64,000 bases of DNA from Prorocentrum cordatum (GCA_963575745.1 CAUYUJ010020614.1:65001-129000), one strand, 5' to 3'. Positions 1 to 11,030 are shown, counted from the first letter of the stretch. Program-made: numbers and translations. Notes: generated by a model from the letters alone, not told the origin.

Positions 1-239
1 TATTGGTATTCGCCATCGTATAAGCAGTGCGTCTTCGCATGCAGTAATTCTGGTCGTACGTATCAGTTATCGTCGTATGCTTCGTACTATTCGTCGTACG
101 ATTGTTCATACTGATACTAGAAATATTTGTGGTATTGTCATCATCATCAGTACTACGTTAATAGGATTACGATTCGTAATAATTATGTTATCAGTGTTGA
201 TATTCATGTTCGTATTATTGATTGCGTTGCTGATATTTA
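1..239. other. No gene seen; TCGTA-rich sequence
   Basis: Short stretch with irregular TTCGT/TCGTAC echoes and no credible coding frame. It runs into the pyrimidine-rich tract that follows. Confidence 0.4.
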
Positions 240-611
240 TCCTGCTCCTCCTGCTCCTCCTGCTCCTCCTGCTCGTCCTGTTCCTCCTCCTGCTCCTCCT
301 GCTCCTCCTCCTCCTTTAATGCAAGCAACAATAAGGGACACAGTCGCAATACCCATAACTCCGAAACTCCTCCCTCCTCCCTTTTCCCTCATCCCGCCTC
401 CTTCCTCCCTCCTCCCTCCTCCCTCCTCCCTCCTGCTCCTCCTCCTCCGCCTCCTCCTCCGTTTCCTCCTCCTCCTCCTCCTCCTCCTCCTCCTCCTCTC
501 GCTCCTCCTGCTCCTCCTGCTCCTCCTGCTCCCCCTGCTCACCCAGCTCCTCCTGCTCATCCTCCTCCTCCTCCTCCTCCTCCTCCTCCTCCTCCTCCTC
601 CTCCTCCTCCC
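240..611. repeat. CTC/CTG trinucleotide tract
   Basis: Interrupted CTC and CTG triplets, becoming near-perfect CTC from about 560 to 611. The poly-Leu, poly-Pro and poly-Glu frames that cross it are products of the triplet repeat, not genes. Confidence 0.95.
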
Positions 612-2150
612 CCCACGGCCATGGAAGGAGGAGGGTGGGCGAGGGGGGGAGGGTGGGCGAGGGGAGTGCGGATGAGGGAAAGCATGCGCAACCACGCACA
701 CACGGGCCCGCTCCAAGACCATACCCTGGAGCAGATGTGGTCCTTGCCATGGCCAGAGTGCCACATTACAAAACAAACCTTGGCCCAGAACAAGGCCCGC
801 AGATGCCAGGTGGTGGCGAGCGCGTGGCCCTCCCGCAGAGAGCGGAGGAGATGGGAGGAGCAGCAGCAGGAGGGGAGGAGGAGAAAAGGAGAGGAGGAAG
901 ACTCCTCCTCCCCTCCTCTTCCTCCGCCCGCGCCCCCCATACCCTCCTCCTCCTCCTCCTGGACTCCTCCTCCCGAAAGGGGAAGGTGAAAGGAGATGGC
1001 GGAGGAGGGGAGGCAAAGCAAGAGTCGCGTACGTACTCGTACTGGTACTCGCCATGCGCAGAGCGGGTCGGCACCCCACGAAGGCGCGCGTGAATTCTTC
1101 CGCGATGTTCTTGCCCCCGCGTGGCCGCGATGATGCACTCCAGCAGTTCCTGCTCCGCCAACGAACTCCAGCGCGCGTGCCTCGCTCCGCAGTGGGGCGA
1201 CGCGGCACGCAACCTCGGAGCCCCCACGGGACCGCTCGGCGTGCGCAAGACGCGGGTGCGCCTGGCCGCGATCAGACCAGCCGCGGAGTCCAAAGCGAAC
1301 TGCTGGTCCTGGCGCACCGCGGGGGGCCGAAGCCGCAAGCATCGTCCTCCGCGCAACTGTCAGGGCCAAGCGACGCGCGCAGACAACTGTCTGCGCGCGT
1401 TGCCAACAGGGGACAAGGGAGGGAGGACGACAAGGGAGGGGGGCGCCTCCGCAGCCATGCAGGGCGGGGATCGCGCCGCTGAGGCTGAGCCGAAGCGAGG
1501 CGGAAGGCACGGCGGCCCGCGCCGCGGCGCGCAGCCACGCGAACCGCTGCCTCCCCCCCGAGAGGGGCGCGCCTGGGGGAGGAGCTGCTGCGTCACCCCG
1601 CGGCTGTGCGCCAGCGAAGCTCTGTGAGCCTCCTGGCACGCGGCGTCAGGCCCAGCGGCTCTGGCCCGAAACTGGAAAAGCTCGAGCTGCACGCCGGCTG
1701 AGGCGCCAGGGGCCGGAGCGGTGGCCCCTCTCGGGGGCGGGGGGGATGATTGGGAGGACGGGGAGGACGTGGAATTGCTGGAATTGCTGGATTGAGACGC
1801 CGCCTCTCCCCCCCCACGACGGACCGCGGAGGGCCTGGGCTCCACCGGAGGAGCGCAGAACCCCCCGACAGCACTGCGCTCGACGTGGACCGCCTCCGCG
1901 GGGATCTCCTTGCGGCTCGGCGCCTCGTGGGACACGCTCACCGCAGCACAGATTTCCTGAAGGCGGCCAACCCGCACCTGGAAGAGCAACTCACCTTGGA
2001 GACATATCCAGCTGCAAACGATTGCACTGAGAGGCTCCAACCTGATTTGTCTCAAGGCTAGCACGGGCACCACGCCCACTCACGGAGATTCAGTTGCGGA
2101 ACGCAGCAATATGCGTGTATACTCATCTCGTGTATGACCCTGACAAAACA
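612..2150. other. GC-rich region, coding potential ambiguous
   Basis: No family was recognised. A minus-strand frame at 1360-2079 has high third-position GC and a Ser/Asn/Pro-rich middle part. A plus-strand frame at 1750-2061 also looks protein-like (an Arg/Leu-rich segment followed by an acidic one), so the coding strand cannot be decided by eye. A further minus-strand frame around 1100-1350 reads smoothly. If there is a gene it is multi-exon, and no exon pair could be joined with confidence. Confidence 0.25.
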
Positions 2151-2659
2151 TAAACAATGGTCATACTTCGGATCAAGTGCGCGAAACACCGTGTACAGAC
2201 ACGAACACTGAGAGCCAGAAGCAGATCTTAGATACGCAACGCATTGTGGAGGACTGCGCGCAGCACGCTGCACTGACCTCCTGTAGAAGGATCGTTGAAC
2301 AAAGAGAACAACAACATAATGAGTTGAATCCAGATCGTACCCATCGCAACACATTCTGGGGAACGACATCGTGCAGCAATGCGCTCGCCGCCGAGACACA
2401 ACCATCACCACCTCACCCGAGGAGAGAACGGCGCCACGTGAGCAGCGCATGCCGCTCGCGGACGGGGTCGGCCTCCCAGCGTCCAGCACCAGGGATGAAG
2501 TTCGAAGCTTCCACCCTCAACTCCGACACCGCCTCCCCGACCTGGCCCTGCAATAACCCATCGGGCGGAAAGTCCTCCGACAGCAAGGGCGCGCGCACGA
2601 CCGACAAGGCATCGGCCTGCGCCAAGGTGCATGGTGTCCCCCGGGGCCGCAGGCGACCC

Positions 2660-2720
2660 GAGGAGGAGGAGGAGGAGGAGGAGGAGGAGGAGGAGGAGGA
2701 GGAGGAGGAGGAGGAGGAGG
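2660..2720. repeat. (GAG)n microsatellite
   Basis: About 20 near-perfect GAG triplets. They give a poly-Glu run in one plus frame and poly-Leu or poly-Ser on the minus strand. Confidence 0.97.
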
Positions 2721-2729
2721 ACGGGTCGC

Positions 2730-3383
2730 CTAGCCCTTCGGAGAAACCCTCCACGCCAAGGGCCTCGGCTCCAGCTCGGCCACGTGGAACACCCGAGCAT
2801 CAGAGTGGAGGCCGCCTGCAGCCCACGGTGACTGGGACTCGAAGGGCGCCGAGGCCCCTCGGAGAGACGGCGCCGCCGCCATGCCGTCCACGTCGACCTG
2901 CCACCCTGTCGCCTCCTCGCTACTGTCAGCGACGCCGCACCAAGCCCGGGTGCCCTGCGCGTCCAGCCGCGGGCCACACGCAGCCCACTCCAGCTGCGAC
3001 GCCGACGCCGCAACGAAGCCGCCAGCAGGCACTCGCGTGGCATGCTGCGCGGCCTTGCGCCGTCTCCCGGCAGCACCAGAGACGCGACGCCCAGCCGCCG
3101 GGAACCGCAGCACCGGCTGAGAGGCGAACTCTCGATCGCGCCACGGGCCCGGCGTCCCGCAAGCGCCCAGTGCCGCGCACGAGCCCGCCTCGCCTGCCAC
3201 CCGGGCTCGCGCGCGAGCCGCGCGGCGAGCAGCGGAGGGCCCCAGCAAGCCAGCGTCGGCCTCGCGGCGCGCCGTGCGCCGCGGTCGCCTCCCGGCGGGC
3301 AGCATCCGGCAACCATCTCCTCGAGCGCGTCCTCCAGCCCGCGCCGCCGCCATGGCCGAAAACGGCCATTGAAAGGAGGGCAT
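2730..3383 (-). CDS. Possible hypothetical coding exon(s)
   Basis: An open minus-strand frame of 217 codons with high GC3 and mixed, fairly protein-like composition in its C-terminal half (about residues 110-217, with several Trp, Asp and Glu). An alternative minus frame is also open across the same DNA, which is expected in DNA this GC-rich. No domain was recognised. It ends next to the GAG microsatellite. It could be an exon of an unknown gene or simply GC-driven open frame. Confidence 0.22.
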   Translation of the reverse strand: MPSFQWPFSAMAAARAGGRARGDGCRMLPAGRRPRRTARREADAGLLGPSAARRAARARARVAGEAGSCAALGACGTPGPWRDREFASQPVLRFPAAGRRVSGAAGRRRKAAQHATRVPAGGFVAASASQLEWAACGPRLDAQGTRAWCGVADSSEEATGWQVDVDGMAAAPSLRGASAPFESQSPWAAGGLHSDARVFHVAELEPRPLAWRVSPKG

Positions 3384-3524
3384 GGAGGCTTGGCTAGGCT
3401 TGGGTTGGGTTGGCCCTGAAGGCGGTCAAAACTTGGCTTACTCGACGCCCTCGTGGTCGGACTCACCGAAATCGGAGTCCGACCCTATAGGGGAGGACAT
3501 GCATGGGGAAGTCATGGATGGGGA

Positions 3525-3592
3525 GGAGGAGGAGGAAGAAGAGGAGGAGGAGGAGGAAGAAGAAGAGGATGAAGAGGACGAGGAGGTGGTCG
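3525..3592. repeat. GAG/GAA purine tract
   Basis: Interrupted GAG/GAA/GAC triplets on the plus strand, followed by C-rich sequence. Confidence 0.9.
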
Positions 3593-4000
3593 GGTTGAGG
3601 CCCCCGTCGCCCCTCCCTCCAGCCCTTGCCCCTCCCTCCGTCCTCCCAGCCTCCGCCTACCTCCTCGCTGCTCCCTTCAAATCGCCACCGTCGTCCGCAC
3701 CCCTGCGCCCGTCCCGAAGTCTCCCGACTCGAAGTATTCTCTAAGTCCCTAAGTCCCAGCTGCTTCCCCAGGACTTCCCCAAGGGGCGCTGGCGGACTGG
3801 CGATGGGAAGGACCACCCCCACTGGCAGTCCCAGTTGCGCAGCGCCGGCGGGCGGCACCCGGAGCGCCGCCGCGCCCGCGGAGCGCACCCGGGGGCGCGC
3901 CGCGACGCGGCGGCGGCGGCGGCGGGGGGGAGGGAGGGAGGAGGGCGGAAGGAAGGCCACCCACACTCCTCTCAAATCCCGAGGCCACCGAGGGAGGGGG

Positions 4001-4105
4001 GCTCCTCCTCCTCCTCCTCCTCCTCCTCCTCCTCCTCCTCCTCCTCCTCCTCCTCCTCCTCCTCCTCCTCCTCCGCTTCCTCCTCCTCCGCTTCCTCCCC
4101 CCCTC
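4001..4105. repeat. (CTC)n microsatellite
   Basis: About 24 near-perfect CTC triplets, then an interrupted CTC/CGCTTC tail. The poly-Pro, poly-Ser and poly-Gly frames here are repeat products. Confidence 0.97.
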
Positions 4106-4614
4106 CTAGCCCTTTCGATCAGGGTCGGCGGCACCGGCCGTCAGGCCTCTCCAATCCAGAGGCCACCGAGGGAGAGGGGAATGGGGGAGGGGCAGAGCGG
4201 CGGGGTGCGACGCGCCGAGTTGCCCACTCCACCAGGCTGCGGCCCCTGCCAAAAGGCAGGGAAGGAACCCTCACCGCGAGGGTATCGGTTCTGGCCAGAA
4301 AGCTTCCCAGCGACTTGCTGAGCAAAGCGATCGAAGGCCGATCAGAACGCCAGCAGGAGGGCGGAGCCAGCGGAAGACCACGGCGAAGCTGTGGAACTAG
4401 ATCTTGGATCTGTGTGCCCACTTGCCTCGGCTGCTCATGGAAGAGCTGCCCCCCCCCTCCCTGTTCGCAGCTGGACACATGCCGCAGCATCCTCCTGACG
4501 ATCGGGAGCGCATGTTCTGGTTTCGGATTCGCACAGGTGTAGTGGCTGTCGCGTTCATGTGCGAGCTTCCACGTACTTGGTCGGATGCGTTGGTCAGAGA
4601 TTTGAAACACTATC

Positions 4615-4790
4615 AATGATCTGGTAGAAGAGAACAGAAGCATGAAGTATGAAGGCGCAAGGCGTTGAAAGAAGACTGGGTTGCCGCACGCCCCCCCTGA
4701 AAAGAACGGAAGAGGGATGCCCGCTCGATTCTTGACACAGGAAGGCGCCTGAAAGTAGATTGGAGCTCGGGACTCCCACGGTCAGCGAGC
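4615..4790 (+). repeat. Dispersed repeat A, copy 1
   Basis: Shares ordered blocks with 28455-28600: GAAGCATGAAGTA-like start, AAGGCG, a C-run, then CAGGAAGGCGC, GAAAGTAGATTGG and a GGGA-TCC end. Same orientation. Function unknown. Confidence 0.6.
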
Positions 4791-5061
4791 GATGGGTACT
4801 GGCCTGAGACTGCCAAGACTGTAGATGCTGGAAGCCCTGGAGACCCCCGCGTGCCATCGGAAAATCCCGCGTGATTCATTCCCGCAGAACGCGTGCACAT
4901 AACTCTTGGTCTCTCTTGTAAACCTCGAGGCTCCAAGGACTCGGTGCGAAATCAACTGTCGAAGGTCGCGCGAACTTCTGAAATCGGAGCTGGATCCCCT
5001 TCCACGTTTTTCTGATTCGATAGTTGGGCTCACCGAGACTGGAGGCTGCCTTGATCAGGGG

Positions 5062-5225
5062 GGACGAAAGGGTAGGATAGCAAAGGGTAGGGTAGAGAAT
5101 CAGCTCACGTAGCTGGTTTTCCTGGCGCCTCCTGGCGGCCTCTGTGTCGAGGATGGGCCGGCGGAAACCAGATGCACGCAACTGGCTTCGTAATCCCCTC
5201 CTTTCCCTATCCTACCCTTTCGTCC
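5062..5225. mobile_element. Foldback/MITE-like element, 19-bp perfect inverted repeat
   Basis: GGACGAAAGGGTAGGATAG at 5062-5080 is matched exactly by its reverse complement at 5207-5225, and the similarity continues a few bases inward. The right side runs on into AGCCCGAC, resembling the GTCGGGC ends of the MITE at 5464. No clear target-site duplication was seen. It is a 164-bp non-coding element, probably non-autonomous. Confidence 0.75.
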
Positions 5226-5463
5226 AGCCCGACCTAGCCGACCGCGAGATGCTGCCGTGAGGCTCCCGCAGACTGCCTGGGACTGACCGCAGGCCCTTGG
5301 CCCACGCCGCCTGCGAGGGTGCAGGCGGATGGTCTAGCCATGTGGCGCCTTCGATGGCAGAGAGCACAGTGATATGCAGGCCTTTGATGGCTGCAAGGCT
5401 GCATCCTGAAGGCTGAAGGGTGCGCCGGGACGATCGAAATGGGTGCGGAAAGAATAGACTTAG

Positions 5464-5617
5464 GTCGGGCCTGTCCCCCTACAGGCGGAATTTGAACGAA
5501 AAATAAAACATCAAAAATAACCAAACAGATTGAAAAATACGTCGTACAAGACAAATCGTCCCCAGACTACTTTTGTACTATGTTTGAAGATTCCTCCTGT
5601 AGAGGGACGTGCCCGAC
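5464..5617. mobile_element. MITE family GTCGGGC, copy 1
   Basis: Imperfect terminal inverted repeats of about 30 bp. The left end starts GTCGGGCCTGTCCCCCTACA and the right end, reverse-complemented, starts GTCGGGCACGTCCCTCTACA. The 154-bp interior is AT-rich, unlike the GC-rich surroundings. A second full copy lies at 51790-51950 and a lone left end at 53114. Non-coding; mobilisation by an unidentified transposase is inferred. Confidence 0.85.
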
Positions 5618-5949
5618 TTCAGAATAGAGGTACAAAGTCCAGCAGCAGTTCTGGTTCATTCTGAGCAGGGCTCGCTGTCGGCGTCGCGCGGCCGTTGTCC
5701 ACTCGAGACACAAGGCCGCCTGTCCAAGAGCGGCCGCTGTCGGTGTTGGACAACAGGTGTTGTGCATCCCAATTCATGATTCTCCCCTCCTCGTCGTCGT
5801 CGTCCCCCCCCCCCTCCTCCCTCCCCGCGTGACCCGACTTCTGTTTCACAATCGGGCGTTCTGCTGTTTCTTTCTGACCACGCGTCCTGCTGGAAACCCG
5901 GCTCAATGACGACAGTGGTGCCCAAGCGCCGTGCCGATGGCTGGCGCAT

Positions 5950-6132
5950 GGCTTCTGACTACCTACCAGACCACCCCAACCCAACCCGAAGACCCGAATT
6001 TCGGGTTGAGGGGGGGGTACGGGCTTCATACGTGTTTTCTCAATGTTCCCTGACCCCCCTCTACTGGAAAGGGAGGGCAAATCGGGGCCTTCGGGTTGGT
6101 TTGGGGTGGCTTGGTGGGCGGTGAGCTTCTGT
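5950..6132. mobile_element. Foldback element with about 20-bp core inverted repeat
   Basis: CCACCCCAACCCAACCCGAAG near 5971 matches the reverse complement of CTTCGGGTTGGTTTGGGGTGG near 6088 at 20 of 21 positions, with weaker pairing outward to about 60 bp. It lies about 130 bp beyond the SDR stop codon, in what may be the 3' UTR or spacer of that gene. Confidence 0.65.
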
Positions 6133-6156
6133 TCTGTTCTGTTCTGTTCTGTTCCA
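6128..6156. repeat. (TTCTG)n pentanucleotide repeat
   Basis: About five TTCTG units in tandem at the edge of the foldback element. Confidence 0.85.
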
Positions 6157-6260
6157 TGCCGGCGTCCAAAGTGGCCGAGGGTGGCAAGAAAAAGGCGCGC
6201 ATCGCGCCGCACGCCCGACGAGCAACATCCAGGGTAGCTGCGGGCGGCCGTCTGGCCGTC

Positions 6261-7345
6261 TCAGAGTGCGGCGAGCCACCCCCCGTCCACGTCCACCGTG
6301 GTCCCCGTCACGAAGTCGCTCTCGATGGCTTGGGTCGGGCGAATCGGGGGGTCAGCAAAGGGGGGGTTCGCGAGTCAGCTCGCGTGGCCGACTTCCCTGG
6401 CGCCTCCCGCCGCAGGAGGCGCCAGTGCACCGAGGAGCGCGCCTGGCGGCGGGGCCGAACCCAGCTGCATGCAGCAAATTTCGCACCCCCCCCTTCACCC
6501 GGTCCCCCCTCCTGTCGTCCGACCCGCATGGTGAACAGGATCGCTCTGGCGACCTCGTCGGCCGTCCCTGGCCGCGGGACCAGGTGCCCCGACGTCGCGC
6601 CTGCCAGCCTCGAGGCGCGCTCCTCCAGAACAAACTGCGACACAAGCACAAACTGTATGTCGGAGCTCCGCACGAGTGTCTTGGATCGGCGCTGGGCCCT
6701 TCTTGTGGCACCTCCAGCACCGATCCAAGACATCCGCGCGGACTTCCAGAAGTTCCTGCTTATGTTTATGCCGATTGCTATGTCTCGATCCTCGCCCTCC
6801 GGCCCGAACATCGGGGTCTCGATGATTCCGGGGCACACCACGTTGATGCGTCGGGGGGCGAGCTCCGCGGCCAGCACCCGGGCGAACTGCTCCACAGAGG
6901 CGCCCACGGAAGCCAGCGCAATCTGCCCGGGCTTCGCGCGGCGCGCGGGCGCACCGCTGACGAGGACGATGCATCCCGTCGTCGCAAGATGCGGGGCGCC
7001 CAAGCGTACGACGTTGGCGTAGCCCCATAGTTTGTCAAAGGAGGCCTGGAAGCCGTCCAGGTCCATCTGGAGGAAGGGGCCCATGGCGCGCGTGCCTCCC
7101 GTGGCCGTGCTGACCAGGATGTCGAACGGGGCATGCCGGTCAAACAGCTTGGCCAGCCCCTCCCTGTCGAGCACGTCGCACTGCTCATACTGCACACCCT
7201 CAAGAACGCCTGCCTTGCTAGGGTCCCGGCCGATGGCGACGACCGCGGCTCCCAACTCGGACAGCTGCCGCGCAGCGGCGAGGCCGATGCCAGAGGTGCC
7301 GCCAAAGACCAGCGCCTTCTTCCCTTTCAGCTTTCTGCGGGCCGA
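6261..7345 (-). CDS. Short-chain dehydrogenase/reductase (SDR), spliced
   Basis: Encodes an SDR-family NAD(P)-dependent oxidoreductase of about 240 residues, the usual classical SDR length; substrate unknown. Read on the minus strand. Exon A is 7345 (or 7334) to about 6779 and carries KALVFGGTSGIG (the glycine-rich cofactor motif), VVAIGRDPSK (an Arg that favours NADP), CDVLDREGL, a STATGG replacement of the NNAG motif, VLVSGAPA (catalytic-Ser position) and AAELAPRRINVVCPGIIETP. Exon B is 6634-6524 (VLEERASRLAG to GTADEVARAILFTM). Exon C is 6320-6261 (SDFVTGTTVDVDGG, stop at 6261-6263). Intron 6523-6321 is GT-AG. Intron 6778-6635 is probably GC-AG, with a GA donor at 6790 as the alternative. 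The 5' end is uncertain: the frame is open to an ATG at 7487-7489, but that stretch may be an intron. The YxxxK motif is not canonical: Leu and Gly stand at the Tyr and Lys positions, as in one SDR subgroup I recall, so catalysis is unproven. The frames also read through both introns without a stop. Confidence 0.9.
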
Positions 7346-7679
7346 CTGCAGGACGGGGGGGGTGAGGGACCCGCAGGCTTCGGGGATGGGAGTGTGGGGG
7401 GCAGGCGAAGTGCGCCCGCGCCATACCTGACATCCTACCGCTCCACCCATCCCGTCCCTTGCGCTGAACGCTCCCCAGACGCGTGTCATAATTATCGGAC
7501 CTGGAACTCCTCAAAAGACCCCTATCGCGTTATGCTCAATGAGAAAGGAGGGATCTGAGCAGGATAACAAATTTGAGGATGAGGAAAGAACACGAAGACG
7601 AGGACAAACAGCAGCAGTGACAACTGGAGTGGAAGGAGAGGACTGAGCAGGAGCACAAGGGGAAGACGAAAGACGGGAA
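7346..7679. other. 5' side of SDR gene, no further exon identified
   Basis: C-rich sequence upstream of the first clear SDR exon. It may hold a short first exon, a trans-splice acceptor or a promoter; none can be recognised. Confidence 0.35.
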
Positions 7680-7885
7680 AGGAGGGGGCGACAACGAGCA
7701 GGAAGAACTCGGATCCAGAAAAGTGACCCGCGCTGGGGCGAGATCGCCATTCTAAACGACGGGAGCAACGCGGCCACGATCCGAAAACGAGGCCCACGCT
7801 GCAGCGGGAGTACCAACTTGAGACACGGAGCATGGGGCAAGAGAAGGAGTTTAACCAAACCAGTCAGGTCGAGCGAGTCAAAGGG
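7680..7885 (+). repeat. Dispersed repeat B, copy 1
   Basis: Shares ordered blocks with 62635-62830: GGATCC, CGCTGGGGCGAGA, CCATTCTRAACGAC, GGAGCAA, CCACGCTGCAGYGGGAG and a final AGGTC. Both copies lie beside GA-rich sequence. Not coding. Confidence 0.75.
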
Positions 7886-8300
7886 CCCCGCCTTCTCCCT
7901 CATTCCCTCCCACAACAATACGGGGAGGGCAGTGGCTTGGAAGGAGAAGCAGCAGCACCAGAAAAAAATACCAGAAAGGAGGACAGTGAGGGGAGGGGGA
8001 CAAAAGACGGAGGAGGACGAGGACAACGACAAGAGGGGTGGTATGGAGGTAGGGATAAGGCAAGGGATGCAGGAGGCAGGGCGGCACAAGCAAGAAGAAA
8101 GGACGTAGGCGGGAAGGGGGAAGGAGGAGAGAGGGAACGAGGGAGGGAGCGGGGAGGATGAACCCAAACTTGACGATAGTTGCAAGATCTGGATGACCCA
8201 CTCGCATTGGTATCATGATCTGGTGGCCCCGTAGCGAGGCGGCTCCCGTCTAAGACTTCCTCCCAGTTCCCTCACTGGCAGAGCTCCCGCTCGAGACTTC
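7886..8300. other. No gene; purine-rich, diffuse GGA/GAG sequence
   Basis: Irregular AGGAGG-type sequence on the plus strand to about 8160, then unassigned. Open frames follow the base composition. Confidence 0.5.
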
Positions 8301-8304
8301 TTCA

Positions 8305-9070
8305 ACATCAATGTGTGGGTGTGTGAATGCGGATGTGACGGTGTTAATGATTCCGTACATACGTGTGATACGATGATGCTGCTGCTAATGATGATGGTGT
8401 TGGGCATTGTGATGAATCTGCTGACGATTATGATTATGGCGGTGGTGATGGCAATGGTGCTGCTGGCGATGACAATGGTAATGGTGATGATGGCGACGAT
8501 GGCGATGACGCCGATGATGATAAAGATGACAAAGGTGCTAATGGTGGTAATGATTGTGAAGATGATGATGGCATGATGGCGGTGATGATGTTGTTGACAA
8601 GGTGATGAAAGTGGTGATTACGATTGCGGTGGTGATGGTGATGATGATGGTGATGGTGATTGTGGTGATGATGATACTGGCGATGCGCATGGTGATGATG
8701 ATGACGAGTCTGCCGATAATGATGGTTGTGATGGTGATGCTGCGGATGCTGGCGATGATGGTGGTGATGATGATGACGCCGATGATGACGCTGATGATGT
8801 TGATGCTGGTGACGGTGATGGTGATGAAGATGACGATGATGATGCCGCTGATGATTGTATACGCGTATCGATGTGTGTGCCATCCTTGCGCACAGATCAT
8901 GATACTATTCTCAGTATCGTTCCAAATGTAACGGATGCTGCTGCTGATGATGCTGATGATGATGGTGGTTATGGTGATGGTGATGGTGATGGTGATGGTG
9001 ATGGTGATGATGAGGAGGAGGAGGAGGATGAGGATGAGGATGAGGATGAGGATGATGATGATGATGATTG

Positions 9071-9119
<49 letters not shown>

Positions 9120-9141
9120 AATGATAATGATAATGATAATA

Positions 9142-9195
<54 letters not shown>

Positions 9196-9200
9196 ATGAT
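8305..9200. repeat. GAT/GGT/GCT trinucleotide tract
   Basis: About 0.9 kb of ATG, GTG and CTG triplets, purest as (GAT)n at about 9047-9195. Frames give long Met/Val, Asp or His runs and were not called as genes. A 50-bp interruption lies near 8870-8930. The 32.7-33.8 kb tract is the same type on the opposite strand. Confidence 0.95.
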
Positions 9201-10195
9201 GTTCATGGTGGCGGGGTGTTCTGCCTGCTGTTCCTGCGCAAACAAAACAATAAACCCACTGAAGATGTGGGGAAATTACTTTCTGCTCTGAGTTCTTCGC
9301 GGCGGAAAAGAGGGCAGGCGGGGCCCAGCCCGCTGCCCCTGCCCGGTCGGCGCCTCCTTGGCCGACCCTTCCCCGACCCCGCCTCCGCTTTCCGCCGCTT
9401 TCCGCCCGTCGCCTGGTTCCTTGCCTGCTGGCTGGCGCAGCTGCCCCCCTCCCCTATTCCCCTCTGTCGGTTCCCTCCTCCTCCCTCGCCACCTCCCTCC
9501 CCTTATCCGAATAAAGCCTCTAGGAGCTCGGCGGCGCAAGGCCCGATAGGCCTTGGAGGGGTTCGAACTGGATGAGCCCAGAGAAAACCTGTCAAGGGGG
9601 AGATATGGAGGCACATTCGCGCAAAAGCAATCCCAAGACCCCTTCCGAGCCCCGTCCAGCCATGGGGACGTGTCGTCGTCCCTCCTTTCTGCTGGCCGGA
9701 ACCAGTGCTGGGCCGCCTCAGCCCCCCCAGCTCGTTCCAAGAGGATCCTGTGGCCTCCGCACCCCTCCACTCTCCCAGTCGGCAGACGCCGCCGGGGCCC
9801 GCCCCGCTAGCCGCCCCCGGCGCGCAGGCGGCGGCCTCCCTCCTCCTCTCGGGTCGTGGTCGGCTGGCCACCCCCCCGAGGGCAAGCCAGGGGGTGCCCA
9901 GAGCCCGCCATCTCTCCTTGACAGACATGTTCGCCACCATGGACCCAAAACAGCGAGGCATTGTACGATGGAGGTGGAAGACATGCGGGGTCAGATCAGT
10001 GACGATAGCTGTGCTGTTCAAGCTGCGCGGAGTGAGCACATTTGGGCTGGCTATGTGTTGCAACCTATGTGATGTGAGCCATGTGGTGCTACCGATGCTG
10101 ACGATGTGTGTGTGGTGCGACCTGTGCCGTTTGAGCTACGGTGTGCAAGCCAGGCGGTGCAAGCGCTGCGGCTTGGGCTGCGGTGCGTGAGCTAC
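9201..10195. other. Unassigned GC-rich region
   Basis: Open frames exist on both strands (9503-10063 minus, 9705-10190 plus) with no recognised motif. From about 10030 the plus frame is Cys-rich and made of loosely repeated GTGAGC/TGTGGTGC blocks. No gene is claimed. Confidence 0.3.
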
Positions 10196-10199
10196 GTGA

Positions 10200-10570
10200 C
10201 CCACCCGGGGCACGGAGCGCCAACGAGCGCCCGCGAGGCGCCCGCGGGCGGGCACCAGACGACGCCTCGGCGGGCGGGCCAACGCGGGGCACGGGGCGCC
10301 CGCGAGCGCCCACGAGGCGCCCACGGCGCCCGCGAGGCGAACCCCCCGCGGACCCACCGGGGGCGTCCGCGAGGCGAAGCCCCGGCAGACCCACGGAGGG
10401 CACTGGGCGCCAGCGAGTGCCCTCTCGAGCGCGCAGGAGCGGACGCGGGGGGCCAGCGAGGCAAAGCCTCGGCGGAGCCTCCCAGGGCACGGAGCGTCCA
10501 CGAACGCCCACGAGGCGCCCACTGGCGAGCACGGGGCGCCAACCTGGGAAATCCTCGGCGGACCCGTCCA
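10200..10570. repeat. GC-rich degenerate short repeat (CGAGGCGCCC type)
   Basis: Irregular repetition of GCGCCCGCGAG/GAGGCGCCC blocks. All frames look Arg/Ala/Gly/Pro-rich for this reason. Confidence 0.7.
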
Positions 10571-10654
10571 ATCACGCTAGTAGAATAGAAAAACGCCCAG
10601 GTGCACGCCCTGTTTGGGAAAACTGATGGCCACAAAGCGCGTTACGTAGGGGTG

Positions 10655-11030
10655 GTGAGAGGGAAGAGGAGGATGAGGTGGTGGAGGCGGAGGAGGAGGT
10701 GGAGGAGGAGGAGGAGGAGGAGGTGGAGGCGGAGGAATCTAACAATACAGGGCTATTCCAGGACCCCACAGCGCAGCGCCCTCCAGGAGGAGCAATGGCA
10801 CGACGCCCCCAACCAATCCCCCCACTTCGCGGCCACCCCTGTAGTTCTGGCTGTTCTGTTGGCAGCCGGGAGGGCCTGCTCGGTTGCCACTGGGCCCACG
10901 TAGTGCCGATTCCCATACCTCCTCTTCATTTCCCTCCTCCTCCTCATCCTCCTCCTCATCATCATCATCCTCATCCTGATCCTTCGACTCCTCCTGCACC
11001 TGATCCTCCTCCTCCTCCTCCATCCCTCTT
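10655..11030. repeat. GAG tract, spacer and CTC/CAT tract
   Basis: GAGGTGGAGG-type triplets at about 10670-10735 and CTCCTC/CATCAT triplets at 10920-11025, separated by unassigned sequence. The second tract leads directly into the 82-bp satellite, as at 46.7 kb. Confidence 0.85.

Noticed and set aside
237-1208. Long minus-strand ORFs with poly-Arg, poly-Glu or poly-Gly
   Set aside because: They exist only because a stop-free CTC/GAG tract is translated; no domain on either side.
8434-9245. Poly-Ile, His, Asp or Met ORFs
   Set aside because: Products of the GAT/ATG trinucleotide tract in its different frames.
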